A DNA stretch of 64,000 bases from Leptodactylus fallax (lineage: Eukaryota; Chordata; Amphibia; Anura; Leptodactylidae), in the NCBI GenBank assembly GCA_947044405.1, contig CAMRHE010000507.1:1095001-1159000 (forward strand). The letters are read 5' to 3'. Numbering within the stretch: position 1 is the stretch's first letter; each line of letters opens with the position of its first letter. Shown here piece by piece: positions 36,841 through 50,535 of the stretch. Position numbers and translations under genes: made by a program. The notes under the pieces are model-generated. The model was not told the DNA's origin. It did not search any database and was given only the letters and a program-made list of their open reading frames with translations.

Positions 36841-39070
36841 ATACAATATTGCCTGCCAGCACATTTCTGACAATGCTGTATAGTCACCTTACCGGGACAC
36901 CGGTCCCTATAGAAATGTTGGTACAGTATATATTTGTTATTACAATGAATGAGGCCATACATGCCCTTTGTACGGTATTTTTTCCTGATCGAACAGTCTC
37001 AGGCTCAGCGAGGTCTACCTGGGCCTATCTGGAGAACTTTTCATGGACATCTCCGGCCGCTCTCTGTAGACCCCGTTGTCTGCTCTTAGACTCTGATTTA
37101 TGGACATTTGGGACAGGAGGGGTAACAAGCAGATGTACATTTGGAAGAGAAGCTATTGAAAGGGTGTATATGTCGTACAGGGAATTTAATGCATAGTATA
37201 TCTGGATGACATGGCTTATTATATAGTAGGGCTTTTCATTTCAGCAACTCAGCATTAGTCTACATTCTACAGTAATGATGTCATCGCGATGACCTCAGTA
37301 CAATAAACTTCTATTATACCAGAGCCAGAGGACAGGAGGGCCACAAGTGGGGCTATACAGAGGACTTTATCTTTCTCATCCCACAAAGTAGACAGAGCGA
37401 TCTCACCAGACTTTATCTTTGTAGTGTACATGGGGTCCCCTATGTAACACACAGTGGGTGTTGTGGACCCTATGTACCCCATGTGTCACCTAACCAGTTG
37501 CCTTTGTGCTACTCCGCAGGGTGTTGTCTAAGTATTCCCTTGGTTTTCACTTTTTCAAAACACCCAAGGGATCAGCCAGGAGAGTAGTCGGGTTTGGGCA
37601 GAGGTCAGGGCTGGAGGAGTACAGTCAGAATCGGAGATCCAAGCAACAAGTCAGGACAGGCAGCACAGCTTCGGAGGTCAGAAATGAAGGTCAGGCTCAG
37701 GTATTCAGCAGAGCAAAGATCAGGTAGCAGGAATGGAGTCAGGGTCAATCCTACTGGCTATGGCTTGCAGTAAAAGCAAGATGCCAGCGTCAGACCTTGC
37801 AACATCAAGTGACATCACTGGTGGTGGCCCTAGGTATAACTTCTATATACCTGGCATATGTAAAGTGGGAAATAGAGTTTGGTCATCTTGGCGTACATTC
37901 CAAAAATTCTACAGAAGTGTGGACCTCTGAGAGTGAAGGGTCCCCTGACTTTGTATCCCCCTCCATGAATCCTTGAGCCTATCCTCTGTAAAGGTCTAGG
38001 TCCTCTGGAACGTGGAGTCCTCTATAGGTTCTTGGCACACCAAGGCAATGGAGATGAGCTGGGCCTCTTCTCTCAAGGGCCCGTTGTATGGGCAGCCACT
38101 GTGGTCCATATGTCCTGGAAGGAGGCAGCAGAACAGGAAGGGTCTGATGGGTAAATGGCCGGAGCAGGGGCACAGGAGCAGACTTAGGCTCTAATACAAA
38201 AATATTCTAAGACATTTTCCAGCTGTTCCTCAGATGCCGACGATGTGATGAGCATTGTAGTTGCGGCCGCCAAGATCTGTATGGAGAGCGCAGACAATGA
38301 ATGTCCTGTTGCTCGGAACAATGCTCGGATTGAGGCACACATCAGCAATGTGTTTCCGCTCCAGTGGGGTGGCAGCTTGTTGCTGGCATGTGTGACATCC
38401 CGATGTCTCCATCACTCGTCTACTTCTACAATGTGAATGAGCACGCAGGCGGCCCGCCCTGCCGTGGAGTGGCAGGGAATTCATTATGGTATGGGGGATG
38501 AGGGCCTGAAGCGTTGCCATCACCCGCACCCAGCCCAACCTGTCCTCCTCCTACTAGCCGCATTGACTCTACACAGTGACCTTTTCCAGTCCTCCATGCT
38601 GGCCTGTCACAATCTGCGATAGTCAGAATGACAATAAGTGGGGAAGAAAAGGACGCCGCCACTGAGGGAAATCAGATTAACTGTTCTGCAGAGAGTGAAA
38701 TGAGCGCTCCTTGAGAACTGGGACATCGGGGGATGATCAAAAACATTCACAGATACATGTACCATGGACGCTCTACAATGACATGTCTCAGATTTCACAA
38801 AACATGAAGCTCATGAGACCCATTGCAAAATCTATAACAGGCCCTCATATGGGGCGGGGGAACTATGGACTTTTACCGGAACACTTCTAGGGTTCTTGTA
38901 ATTTTTTGGCACTTGTTTTATATTACAACATATGAAGGAACGTAGGAAATACCGAATTGTCCATGTTAGTGAATGTAAGACTCTATCAAAGGGTAAAGGT
39001 TACCTCATGTGACATGTCTGCTGGAATAAATATCCCAGAAAATGACAGCTCCAGACATATGATCTTAAAA
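36841..39070. other. Intron sequence with dispersed repeat remnants
   Basis: About 37580-37760 is rich in GTCAGG/GCAGGTC words (AAGCAACAAGTCAGGACAGG, GGAATGGAGTCAGGGTC) of a kind I associate with dispersed frog repeats. Short open frames on both strands at 37000-38700 have no recognisable similarity. No exon with good splice sites and family similarity was found. Confidence 0.45.
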
Positions 39071-39074
39071 CTGT

Positions 39075-39248
39075 GCATTGTATTGTCCCTCTCTTATTCC
39101 TCCTGGAAATGTATAAATAAATTGAAGGGATGTGTCCCTACACTGTGCATTGACTGGGCAGGGTCATGGTGCCTAGGAACATTCCCCATTGACATTTATT
39201 TATACATTTCCAAGAGGAGTAACAGAGGAACCGCACAATACAGAGCTT
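39075..39248. mobile_element. Foldback MITE
   Basis: The left arm (GTATTGTCCCTCTCTTATTC, TCCTGGAAATGTATAAATAA) is inverted at the right (TTATTTATACATTTCCAAGA, GGAGTAACAGAGGAACC, GCACAATAC). There is no coding capacity. Confidence 0.8.
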
Positions 39249-39954
39249 TAGGAGAAGATGGTGCAGAGTTTATGGAGAATACAGCTATGTATTATAACAT
39301 GCCCCGACCCAGGGCTGATGTAAGGGCTGTAAAGGTGGTACTGAAGTTCGGGCCCAGGTCAATAGGTTAATATGTAGGGTACACTTCCAAATATGTGTCC
39401 CCCTCCTACAGAACCTTTACAATTTGACCCCAAATATTCCCTCTCACAGTTGCCCACAAAAGTCCATAATAGGGTTACGATCTGGAGGATGGACGGTATC
39501 CCGGGGAGACTATTTTACTGTGTACACCCCAGATATTTGGGGTTGCGACCCTGCCCCGAACATCCGCCCCGGACCATATGTACTACTACAGTGATATGTA
39601 TACAGAGTGTTTCAGCTGAAAAATCCAGAGAAGGTTCTAGCAAACGCGCTCCCCTGTGTGCTGGGTGTGCCGGTGGATGTGCGGAGTTTGAGACGTGTCT
39701 GTAGGCCGAGGCCGATCCTTCTGTAGCCGTGTAAGTCTCCCAGGATTACTGTGATCCGCGAGGTGGGTCTGACTACAGAAGGTTTACGCGGTCACGGCGA
39801 GGTCATGGTGTCGAGCGTCATTTCTCGCCTACATTTAGGAATGTTCCTTCTTCCAACCTGGGCTGCATCTCAAGACACAGACATGTTCTCACGTAGGGCC
39901 CAGCAACATTTGCTTTCAGTCCTCTCAAACTTTTATACTTTTTAAAATAAGTTG

Positions 39955-40135
39955 TTTATTATTTTATGCTTACTTATATATCGCCATCATATTCCGCAGC
40001 GCTTTACAGACATTGTCAGTCACTGTCCCATATAGGGCTAACAATCTATATTCCCTATCAGTATATGTGTTGGAGATGTTTCTACGTCTGTCATCCTCGG
40101 TCACATCGGGGCCCTGGAGCGTGAGGGGGCCCAAG
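39955..40135 (-). repeat. SINE/LINE 3'-tail-like fragment
   Basis: Read on the minus strand it contains AAAGCGCTGCGGAATATGAT followed by GGCGATATATAAGTAAGC. This resembles the tail at 56400-56455 (GTGCTGCGGAATATGTTGGC, GCTATATAAATAAAAT). Two independent copies of this ending in the window support a dispersed retroelement tail. Family assignment needs a repeat library. Confidence 0.6.
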
Positions 40136-40342
40136 GTCCCGCTGCCATATGAGAAGATACCAGTGACATTGTCCAAGAAATTTAGTGAGAAGAAAAAGTC
40201 CTAATCGGTGTCTCGTCAAAAATAGAGGCTGCTTGTGTCTGTGGAGGAGAGAGGCATGAGCAAAGGGTTAATGGAGGAGGAAATTTTTGCCCCTCTCACC
40301 CTCTTTTTTTGTTCTTTTTATATATCAGTGTTGCACTTTCTT

Positions 40343-43300
40343 CAGTCTCCTGGTAGCCGGGGACTACTGTAGTAATACACGACTCTCATCATCCATCAGT
40401 CTCCTGGTAGTCAGTGACTACTGTAGTAATACATGACTCTCATCATCCATCAGTCTCTTGGTAGCCGGGGACTACTGTAGTAATACACGACTCTCATCAT
40501 CCATCAGTCTCCTAGTAGCCGGGGACTACTGTAGTAACACGACTCTCATCATCCATCAGTCTCCTGGTAGCTGGGGACTACTGTAGTAATATACGACTCT
40601 CATCATCCATCAGTCTCCTGGTAGCCGGGGACTACTGTAGTAATACACGACTCTCATCATCCATCAGTCTCCTGGTAGCCGGGGAGACTGTAGTAATACA
40701 CGACTCTCATCATCCATCAGTCTCCTGGTAGTCAGTGACTACTGTAGTAATACATGACTCTCATCATCCATCAGTCTCTTGGTAGCCGGGGACTACTGTA
40801 GTAATACACGACTCTCATCATCCATCAGTCTCCTAGTAGCCGGGGACTACTGTAGTAACACGACTCTCATCATCCATCAGTCTCCTGGTAGCTGGGGACT
40901 ACTGTAGTAATACACGACTCTCATCATCCATCAGTCTCCTGGTAGCCGGGGACTACTGTAGTAATACACGACTCTCATCATCCATCAGTCTCCTGGTAGC
41001 CGGGGAGACTGTAGTAATACACGACTCTCATCATCCATCAGTCTCCTGGTAGTCAGTGACTACTGTAGTAATACATGACTCTCATCATCCATCAGTCTCT
41101 TGGTAGCCGGGGACTACTGTAGTAATACACGACTCTCATCATCCATCAGTCTCCTAGTAGCCGGGGACTACTGTAGTAACACGACTCTCATCATCCATCA
41201 GTCTCCTGGTAGCCGGGGACTACTGTAGTAATATACGACTCTCATCATCCATCAGTCTCCTGGTAGCCGGGGACTACTGTAGTAATACATGACTCTCATC
41301 ACCCCATCAGTCTCCTGGTAGCTGGGGACTACTGTAGTAATACACGACTCTCATCATCCATCAGTCTCCTGGTAGCCGGGGAGACTGTAGTAATACACGA
41401 CTCTCATCATCTATCAGTCTCCTGGTAGCCGGGGACTACTGTAGTAATACACGACTCTCATCATCCATCAGTCTCCTGGTAGCCGGGGAGACTGTAGTAA
41501 TACACGACTCTCATCATCCATCAGTCTCCTGGTAGCCGGGGACTACTGTAGTAATACACGACTCTCATCATCCATCAGTCTCCTGGTAGTCAGTGACTAC
41601 TGTAGTAATACATGACTCTCATCATCCATCAGTCTCCTGGTAGCTGGGGACTACTGTAGTAATATACGACTCTCATCATCCATCAGTCTCCTGGTAGCCG
41701 GGGACTACTGTAGTAATACACGACTCTCATCATCCATCAGTCTCCTGGTAGCCGGGGAGACTGTAGTAATACACGACTCTCATCATCCATCAGTCTCCTG
41801 GTAGTCAGTGACTACTGTAGTAATACATGACTCTCATCATCCATCAGTCTCTTGGTAGCCGGGGACTACTGTAGTAATACACGACTCTCATCATCCATCA
41901 GTCTCCTAGTAGCCGGGGACTACTGTAGTAATACACGACTCTCATCATCCATCAGTCTCCTGGTAGCTGGGGACTACTGTAGTAATATACGACTCTCATC
42001 ATCCATCAGTCTCCTGGTAGCCGGGGACTACTGTAGTAATACACGACTCTCATCATCCATCAGTCTCCTGGTAGCTGGGGACTACTGTAGTAATACACGA
42101 CTCTCATCATCCATCAGTCTCCTGGTAGCCGGGGAGACTGTAGTAATACACGACTCTCATCATCCATCAGTCTCCTGGTAGTCAGTGACTACTGTAGTAA
42201 TACATGACTCTCATCATCCATCAGTCTCTTGGTAGCCGGGGACTACTGTAGTAATACACGACTCTCATCATCCATCAGTCTCCTAGTAGCCGGGGACTAC
42301 TGTAGTAATACACGACTCTCATCATCCATCAGTCTCCTGGTAGCCGGGGAGACTGTAGTAATACACGACTCTCATCATCTATCAGTCTCCTGGTAGCCGG
42401 GGACTACTGTAGTAATATACGACTCTCATCATCCATCAGTCTCCTGGTAGCCGGGGACTACTGTAGTAATACACGACTCTCATCATCCATCAGTCTACTG
42501 TTAGCCGGGGAGACTGTAGTAATACACGACTCTCATCATCCATCAGTCTCCTGGTAGTCAGTGACTACTGTAGTAATACATGACTCTCATCATCCATCAG
42601 TCTCTTGGTAGCCGGGGACTACTGTAGTAATACACGACTCTCATCATCCATCAGTCTCCTAGTAGCCGGGGACTACTGTAGTAATACACGACTCTCATCA
42701 TCCATCAGTCTCCTAGTAGCCGGGGACTACTGTAGTAATACACGACTCTCATCATCCATCAGTCTCCTGGTAGCTGGGGACTACTGTAGTAATATACGAC
42801 TCTCATCATCCATCAGTCTCCTGGTAGCCGGGGACTACTGTAGTAATACACGACTCTCATCATCCATCAGTCTCCTGGTAGCCGGGGAGACTGTAGTAAT
42901 ACACGACTCTCATCATCCATCAGTCTCCTGGTAGTCAGTGACTACTGTAGTAATACATGACTCTCATCATCCATCAGTCTCTTGGTAGCCGGGGACTACT
43001 GTAGTAATACACGACTCTCATCATCCATCAGTCTCCTGGTAGCCGGGGAGACTGTAGTAATACACGACTCTCATCATCCATCAGTCTCCTGGTAGTCAGT
43101 GACTACTGTAGTAACACGACTCTCATCATCCATCAGTCTCCTGGTAGCCGGGGACTACTGTAGTAATACACGACTCTCATCATCCATCAGTCTCCTGGTA
43201 GTCAGTGACTACTGTAGTAATACATGACTCTCATCATCCATCAGTCTCCTGGTAGCCGGGGACTACTGTAGTAATACACGACTCTCATCATCCATCAGTC

Positions 43301-46300
43301 TCCTGTTAGCCGGGGACTACTGTAGTAATACACGACTCTCATCATCCATCAGTCTCCTGGTAGTCAGTGACTACTGTAGTAATACATGACTCTCATCATC
43401 CATCAGTCTCCTGGTAGCCGGGGACTACTGTAATAATAAACGACTCTCATCATCCATCAGTCTCCTGTTAGCTGGGGACTACTGTAGTAATACACGACTC
43501 TCATCATCCATCAATCTCCTGGTAGCCGGGGAGACTGTAGTAATACACGACTCTCATCATCCATCAGTCTCCTGGTAGCCGGGGACTACTGTAGTAATAC
43601 ACGACTCTCATCATCCATCAATCTCCTGGTAGCCGGGGACTACTGTAGTAATACACGACTCTCATCATCCATCAGTCTCCTAGTAGCCGGGGACTACTGT
43701 AGTAACACGACTCTCATCATCCATCAGTCTCCTGGTAGCTGGGGACTACTGTAGTAATACACGACTCTCATCATCCATCAGTCTCCTGGTAGCCGGGGAC
43801 TACTGTAGTAATACACGACTCTCATCATCCATCAGTCTCCTGGTAGCCGGGGAGACTGTAGTAATACACGACTCTCATCATCCATCAGTCTCCTGGTAGT
43901 CAGTGACTACTGTAGTAATACATGACTCTCATCATCCATCAGTCTCTTGGTAGCCGGGGACTACTGTAGTAATACACGACTCTCATCATCCATCAGTCTC
44001 CTAGTAGCCGGGGACTACTGTAGTAACACGACTCTCATCATCCATCAGTCTCCTGGTAGCCGGGGACTACTGTAGTAATATACGACTCTCATCATCCATC
44101 AGTCTCCTGGTAGCCGGGGACTACTGTAGTAATACATGACTCTCATCACCCCATCAGTCTCCTGGTAGCTGGGGACTACTGTAGTAATACACGACTCTCA
44201 TCATCCATCAGTCTCCTGGTAGCCGGGGAGACTGTAGTAATACACGACTCTCATCATCTATCAGTCTCCTGGTAGCCGGGGACTACTGTAGTAATACACG
44301 ACTCTCATCATCCATCAGTCTCCTGGTAGCCGGGGAGACTGTAGTAATACACGACTCTCATCATCCATCAGTCTCCTGGTAGCCGGGGACTACTGTAGTA
44401 ATACACGACTCTCATCATCCATCAGTCTCCTGGTAGTCAGTGACTACTGTAGTAATACATGACTCTCATCATCCATCAGTCTCCTGGTAGCTGGGGACTA
44501 CTGTAGTAATATACGACTCTCATCATCCATCAGTCTCCTGGTAGCCGGGGACTACTGTAGTAATACACGACTCTCATCATCCATCAGTCTCCTGGTAGCC
44601 GGGGAGACTGTAGTAATACACGACTCTCATCATCCATCAGTCTCCTGGTAGTCAGTGACTACTGTAGTAATACATGACTCTCATCATCCATCAGTCTCTT
44701 GGTAGCCGGGGACTACTGTAGTAATACACGACTCTCATCATCCATCAGTCTCCTAGTAGCCGGGGACTACTGTAGTAATACACGACTCTCATCATCCATC
44801 AGTCTCCTGGTAGCTGGGGACTACTGTAGTAATATACGACTCTCATCATCCATCAGTCTCCTGGTAGCCGGGGACTACTGTAGTAATACACGACTCTCAT
44901 CATCCATCAGTCTCCTGGTAGCTGGGGACTACTGTAGTAATACACGACTCTCATCATCCATCAGTCTCCTGGTAGCCGGGGAGACTGTAGTAATACACGA
45001 CTCTCATCATCCATCAGTCTCCTGGTAGTCAGTGACTACTGTAGTAATACATGACTCTCATCATCCATCAGTCTCTTGGTAGCCGGGGACTACTGTAGTA
45101 ATACACGACTCTCATCATCCATCAGTCTCCTAGTAGCCGGGGACTACTGTAGTAATACACGACTCTCATCATCCATCAGTCTCCTGGTAGCCGGGGAGAC
45201 TGTAGTAATACACGACTCTCATCATCTATCAGTCTCCTGGTAGCCGGGGACTACTGTAGTAATATACGACTCTCATCATCCATCAGTCTCCTGGTAGCCG
45301 GGGACTACTGTAGTAATACACGACTCTCATCATCCATCAGTCTACTGTTAGCCGGGGAGACTGTAGTAATACACGACTCTCATCATCCATCAGTCTCCTG
45401 GTAGTCAGTGACTACTGTAGTAATACATGACTCTCATCATCCATCAGTCTCTTGGTAGCCGGGGACTACTGTAGTAATACACGACTCTCATCATCCATCA
45501 GTCTCCTAGTAGCCGGGGACTACTGTAGTAATACACGACTCTCATCATCCATCAGTCTCCTAGTAGCCGGGGACTACTGTAGTAATACACGACTCTCATC
45601 ATCCATCAGTCTCCTGGTAGCTGGGGACTACTGTAGTAATATACGACTCTCATTATCCATCAGTCTCCTGGTAGCCGGGGACTACTGTAGTAATACACGA
45701 CTCTCATCATCCATCAGTCTCCTGGTAGCCGGGGAGACTGTAGTAATACACGACTCTCATCATCCATCAGTCTCCTGGTAGTCAGTGACTACTGTAGTAA
45801 TACATGACTCTCATCATCCATCAGTCTCTTGGTAGCCGGGGACTACTGTAGTAATACACGACTCTCATCATCCATCAGTCTCCTGGTAGCCGGGGAGACT
45901 GTAGTAATACACGACTCTCATCATCCATCAGTCTCCTGGTAGTCAGTGACTACTGTAGTAACACGACTCTCATCATCCATCAGTCTCCTGGTAGCCGGGG
46001 ACTACTGTAGTAATACACGACTCTCATCATCCATCAGTCTCCTGGTAGTCAGTGACTACTGTAGTAATACATGACTCTCATCATCCATCAGTCTCCTGGT
46101 AGCCGGGGACTACTGTAGTAATACACGACTCTCATCATCCATCAGTCTCCTGTTAGCCGGGGACTACTGTAGTAATACACGACTCTCATCATCCATCAGT
46201 CTCCTGGTAGTCAGTGACTACTGTAGTAATACATGACTCTCATCATCCATCAGTCTCCTGGTAGCCGGGGACTACTGTAATAATAAACGACTCTCATCAT

Positions 46301-49300
46301 CCATCAGTCTCCTGTTAGCTGGGGACTACTGTAGTAATACACGACTCTCATCATCCATCAATCTCCTGGTAGCCGGGGAGACTGTAGTAATACACGACTC
46401 TCATCATCCATCAGTCTCCTGGTAGCCGGGGACTACTGTAGTAATACACGACTCTCATCATCCATCAATCTCCTGGTAGCCGGGGACTACTGTAGTAATA
46501 CACGACTCTCATCATCCATCAGTCTCCTGGTAGCCGGGGACTACTGTAGTAATACACGACTCTCATCATCCATCAGTCTCCTGGTAGCCGGGGACTACTG
46601 TAGTAATACACGACTCTCATCATCCATCAGTCTCCTGTTAGCCGGGGACTACTGTAGTAATATACGACTCTCATCATCCATCAGTCTCCTGGTAGCCGGG
46701 GACTACTGTAGTAATACACGACTCTCATCATCTATCAGTCTCCTGTTAGCCGGGGACTACTGTAGTAATACACGACTCTCATCATCCATCAGTCTCCTGT
46801 TAGCCGGGGACTACTGTAGTAATACACGACTCTCATCATCCATCAGTCTCCTGGTAGCCGGGGAGACTGTAGTAATAAACGACTCTCATCATACATCAGT
46901 CTCCTGTTAGCCGGGGACTACTGTAGTAATACACGACTCTCATCATCCATCAGTCTCCTGGTAGCCGGGGACTACTGTAGTAATACACGACTCTCATCAT
47001 CCATCAGTCTCCTGTTAGCCGGGGACTACTGTAGTAATACACGACTCTCATCATCTATCAGTCTCCTGGTAGCCGGGGACTACTGTAGTAATACACGACT
47101 CTCATCATCCATCAGTCTCCTGTTAGCCGGGGACTACTGTAGTAATAAACGACTCTCATCATCCATCAGTCTCCTGTTAGCCGGGGACTACTGTAGTAAT
47201 ACACGACTCTCATCATCCATCAGTCTCCTGGTAGCCGGGGACTACTGTAGTAATAAACGACTCTCATCATCCATCAGTCTCCTGTTAGCCGGGGACTACT
47301 GTAGTAATACACGACTCTCATCATCCATCAGTCTCCTGTTAGCCGGGGACTACTGTAGTAATACACGACTCTCATCATCCATCAGTCTCCTGGTAGCCGG
47401 GGACTACTGTAGTAATAAACGACTCTCATCATCCATCAGTCTCCTGTTAGCCGGGGACTACTGTAGTAATACACGACTCTCATCATCCATCAGTCTCCTG
47501 TTAGCCGGGGACTACTGTAGTAATACACGACTCTCATCATCCATCAGTCTCCTGGTAGCCGGGGAGACTGTAGTAATACACGACTCTCATCATCCATCAG
47601 TCTCCTGGTAGCCGGGGACTACTGTAGTAATAAACGACTCTCATCATCCATCAGTCTCCTGTTAGCCGGGGACTACTGTAGTAATACACGACTCTCATCA
47701 TCCATCAGTCTCCTGGTAGCTGGGGACTACTGTAGTAATATACGACTCTCATCATCCATCAGTCTCCTGGTAGCCGGGGACTACTGTAGTAATACACGAC
47801 TCTCATCATCCATCAGTCTCCTGGTAGCCGGGGACTACTGTAGTAATACACGACTCTCATCATCCATCAGTCTCCTGTTAGCCGGGGACTACTGTAGTAA
47901 TACACGACTCTCATCATCCATCAGTCTCCTGGTAGCCGGGGACTACTGTAGTAATACACGACTCTCATCATCCATCAGTCTCCTGTTAGCCGGGGACTAC
48001 TGTAGTAATACACGACTCTCATCATCTATCAGTCTCCTGTTAGCCGGGGACTACTGTAGTAATACACGACTCTCATCATCCATCAGTCTCCTGTTAGCCG
48101 GGGACTACTGTAGTAATACACGACTCTCATCATCCATCAGTCTCCTGGTAGCCGGGGACTACTGTAGTAATACACGACTCTCATCATCCATCAGTCTCCT
48201 GGTAGCTGGGGACTACTGTAGTAATATACGACTCTCATCATCCATCAGTCTCCTGGTAGCCGGGGACTACTGTAGTAATACATGACTCTCATCATCCATC
48301 AGTCTCCTGGTAGCCGGGGACTACTGTAGTAATAAACGACTCTCATCATCCATCAGTCTCCTGTTAGCCGGGGACTACTGTAGTAATACACGACTCTCAT
48401 CATCCATCAGTCTCCTGGTAGCCGGGGACGACTGTAGTAATACACGACTCTCATCATCCATCAGTCTCCTGGTAGCCGGGGACTACTGTAGTAATACACG
48501 ACTCTCATCATCCATCAGTCTCCTGGTAGCCGGGGACTACTGTAGTAATACACGACTCTCATCATCCATCAGTCTCCTGGTAGCCGGGGACTACTGTAGT
48601 AATACACGACTCTCATCATCCATCAGTCTCCTGGTAGCCGGGGACTACTGTAGTAATAAACGACTCTCATCATCCATCAGTCTCCTGTTAGCCGGGGACT
48701 ACTGTAGTAATACACGACTCTCATCATCCATCAGTCTCCTGTTAGCCGGGGACTACTGTAGTAATACACGACTCTCATCATCCATCAGTCTCCTGGTAGC
48801 CGGGGACTACTGTAGTAATAAACGACTCTCATCATCCATCAGTCTCCTGTTAGCCGGGGACTACTGTAGTAATACACGACTCTCATCATCCATCAGTCTC
48901 CTGGTAGCTGGGGACTACTGTAGTAATATACGACTCTCATCATCCATCAGTCTCCTGGTAGCCGGGGACTACTGTAGTAATACACGACTCTCATCATCCA
49001 TCAGTCTCCTGGTAGCCGGGGACTACTGTAGTAATACACGACTCTCATCATCCATCAGTCTCCTGTTAGCCGGGGACTACTGTAGTAATACACGACTCTC
49101 ATCATCTATCAGTCTCCTGTTAGCCGGGGACTACTGTAGTAATACACGACTCTCATCATCCATCAGTCTCCTGTTAGCCGGGGACTACTGTAGTAATACA
49201 CGACTCTCATCATCCATCAGTCTCCTGGTAGCCGGGGACTACTGTAGTAATACACGACTCTCATCATCCATCAGTCTCCTGGTAGCCGGGGACTACTGTA

Positions 49301-50025
49301 GTAATACACGACTCTCATCATCCATCAGTCTCCTGTTAGCCGGGGACTACTGTAGTAATACACGACTCTCATCATCCATCAGTCTCCTGGTAGCCGGGGA
49401 CTACTGTAGTAATACACGACTCTCATCATCCATCAGTCTCCTGTTAGCCGGGGACTACTGTAGTAATACACGACTCTCATCATCCATCAGTCTCCTGGTA
49501 GCCGGGGACTACTGTAGTAATACACGACTCTCATCATCCATCAGTCTCCTGGTAGCCGGGGACTACTGTAGTAATATACGACTCCCATCATCCATCAGTC
49601 TCCTGGTAGCCGGGGACTACTGTAGTAATACATGACTCTCATCATCCATCAGTCTCCTGGTAGCCGGGGACTACTGTAGTAATAAACGACTCTCATCATC
49701 CATCAGTCTCCTGTTAGCCGGGGACTACTGTAGTAATACACGACTCTCATCATCCATCAGTCTCCTGGTAGCCGGGGACTACTGTAGTAATACATGACTC
49801 TCATCATCCATCAGTCTCCTGGTAGCCGGGGAGACTGTAGTAATACACGACTCTCATCATCCATCAGTCTCCTGGTAGCCGGGGACTACTGTAGTAATAC
49901 ACGACTCTCATCATCCATCAGTCTCCTGGTAGCCGGGGACTACTGTAGTAATACATGACTCTCATCATCCATCAGTCTCCTGGTAGCCGGGGACTACTGT
50001 AGTAATACACGACTCTCATCATCCA
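40343..50025. repeat. 9.7 kb array of a 54-bp unit, about 180 copies
   Basis: The unit contains CAGTCTCCTGGTAGCCGGGG, ACTACTGTAGTAATACACGA and CTCTCATCATCCAT. Recurrent variants are GTAGTCAGTGACTAC for GTAGCCGGGGACTAC, GTAACACG for GTAATACACG (3 bases shorter), GGGGAGACTG for GGGGACTACTG (1 shorter), ATAAACG, CTGTTAGCC and CTCTTGG. The first part contains a 2847-bp higher-order duplication (about 40825-43671 repeated at 43672-46518). The last 3.5 kb uses mainly the CTGTTAGCC and CTGGTAGCC types. It lies in the 17 kb intron before the Ig-like exon at 51682. Confidence 0.98.
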
Positions 50026-50377
50026 ATAGGTAGATAGATAGAGGTGAGCAGCGCCTCTAGACACGGTATACAGCACTGTCTACAAGGCTGGGGGTTGTCA
50101 TAATCCAGGCCAGGAGTTTTGGACACCCTGTGGTCAGCCCATCAGAAGAAAGGTATGGTCAGCATCCTGGGGTAGCAGCGGCCGGCTGTCTCGGCTGTCT
50201 CGCTGCTGACTGCACTGTTTTACTGTTATGCCAGATCTGCATCTTTCTATTATACGGAGGAAGTTGTGGTGAGGGCGAATTCCTGCCGAGAGTATGTGGT
50301 GTTTGTACATAGAACATACATCATCTCCTACTGCTCCCAACACACACAAAGGAACCGGGCCGAAGTAGATCAAAAAA
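50026..50377. other. Intron sequence, nothing recognised
   Basis: This is the right flank of the 54-bp array, starting with AGGTAGATAGATAGAGG. No coding or structural signal is seen. Confidence 0.5.
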
Positions 50378-50535
50378 ACATGGCTGCCTACTTCCAAAAA
50401 TAGTGCCACACCTGTCCACAGGATGGGCCTGGTATTGCAGCTCCAGACCGTGCACTTCAGTTGAGCTGTCCTGTAATACCAGACACAACCTGTGGACAGG
50501 TGGGGAACTGTTTTTGGAAAAAAATCAGCCATGAT
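50378..50535. mobile_element. Foldback MITE
   Basis: The left arm (CATGGCTGCCTACTTCCAAA, ACACCTGTCCACAGG, TGGTATTGCAGCTC) is inverted at the right (AATACCAGACACAACCTGTG, GACAGGTGGGGAACTG, TTTTTGGAAA, CAGCCATG). It is a common hairpin type in frog introns as I know them. Confidence 0.82.

Noticed and set aside
36849..38800. Several open frames of 60 to 115 codons on both strands
   Set aside because: No similarity recognised, no matching splice sites, and no phase fit with the gene; they are within expectation for random frames in GC-richer intron.
40343..50025. CRISPR-like regular repeats
   Set aside because: Units are contiguous with no unique spacers, and the context is a vertebrate intron; it is a minisatellite.
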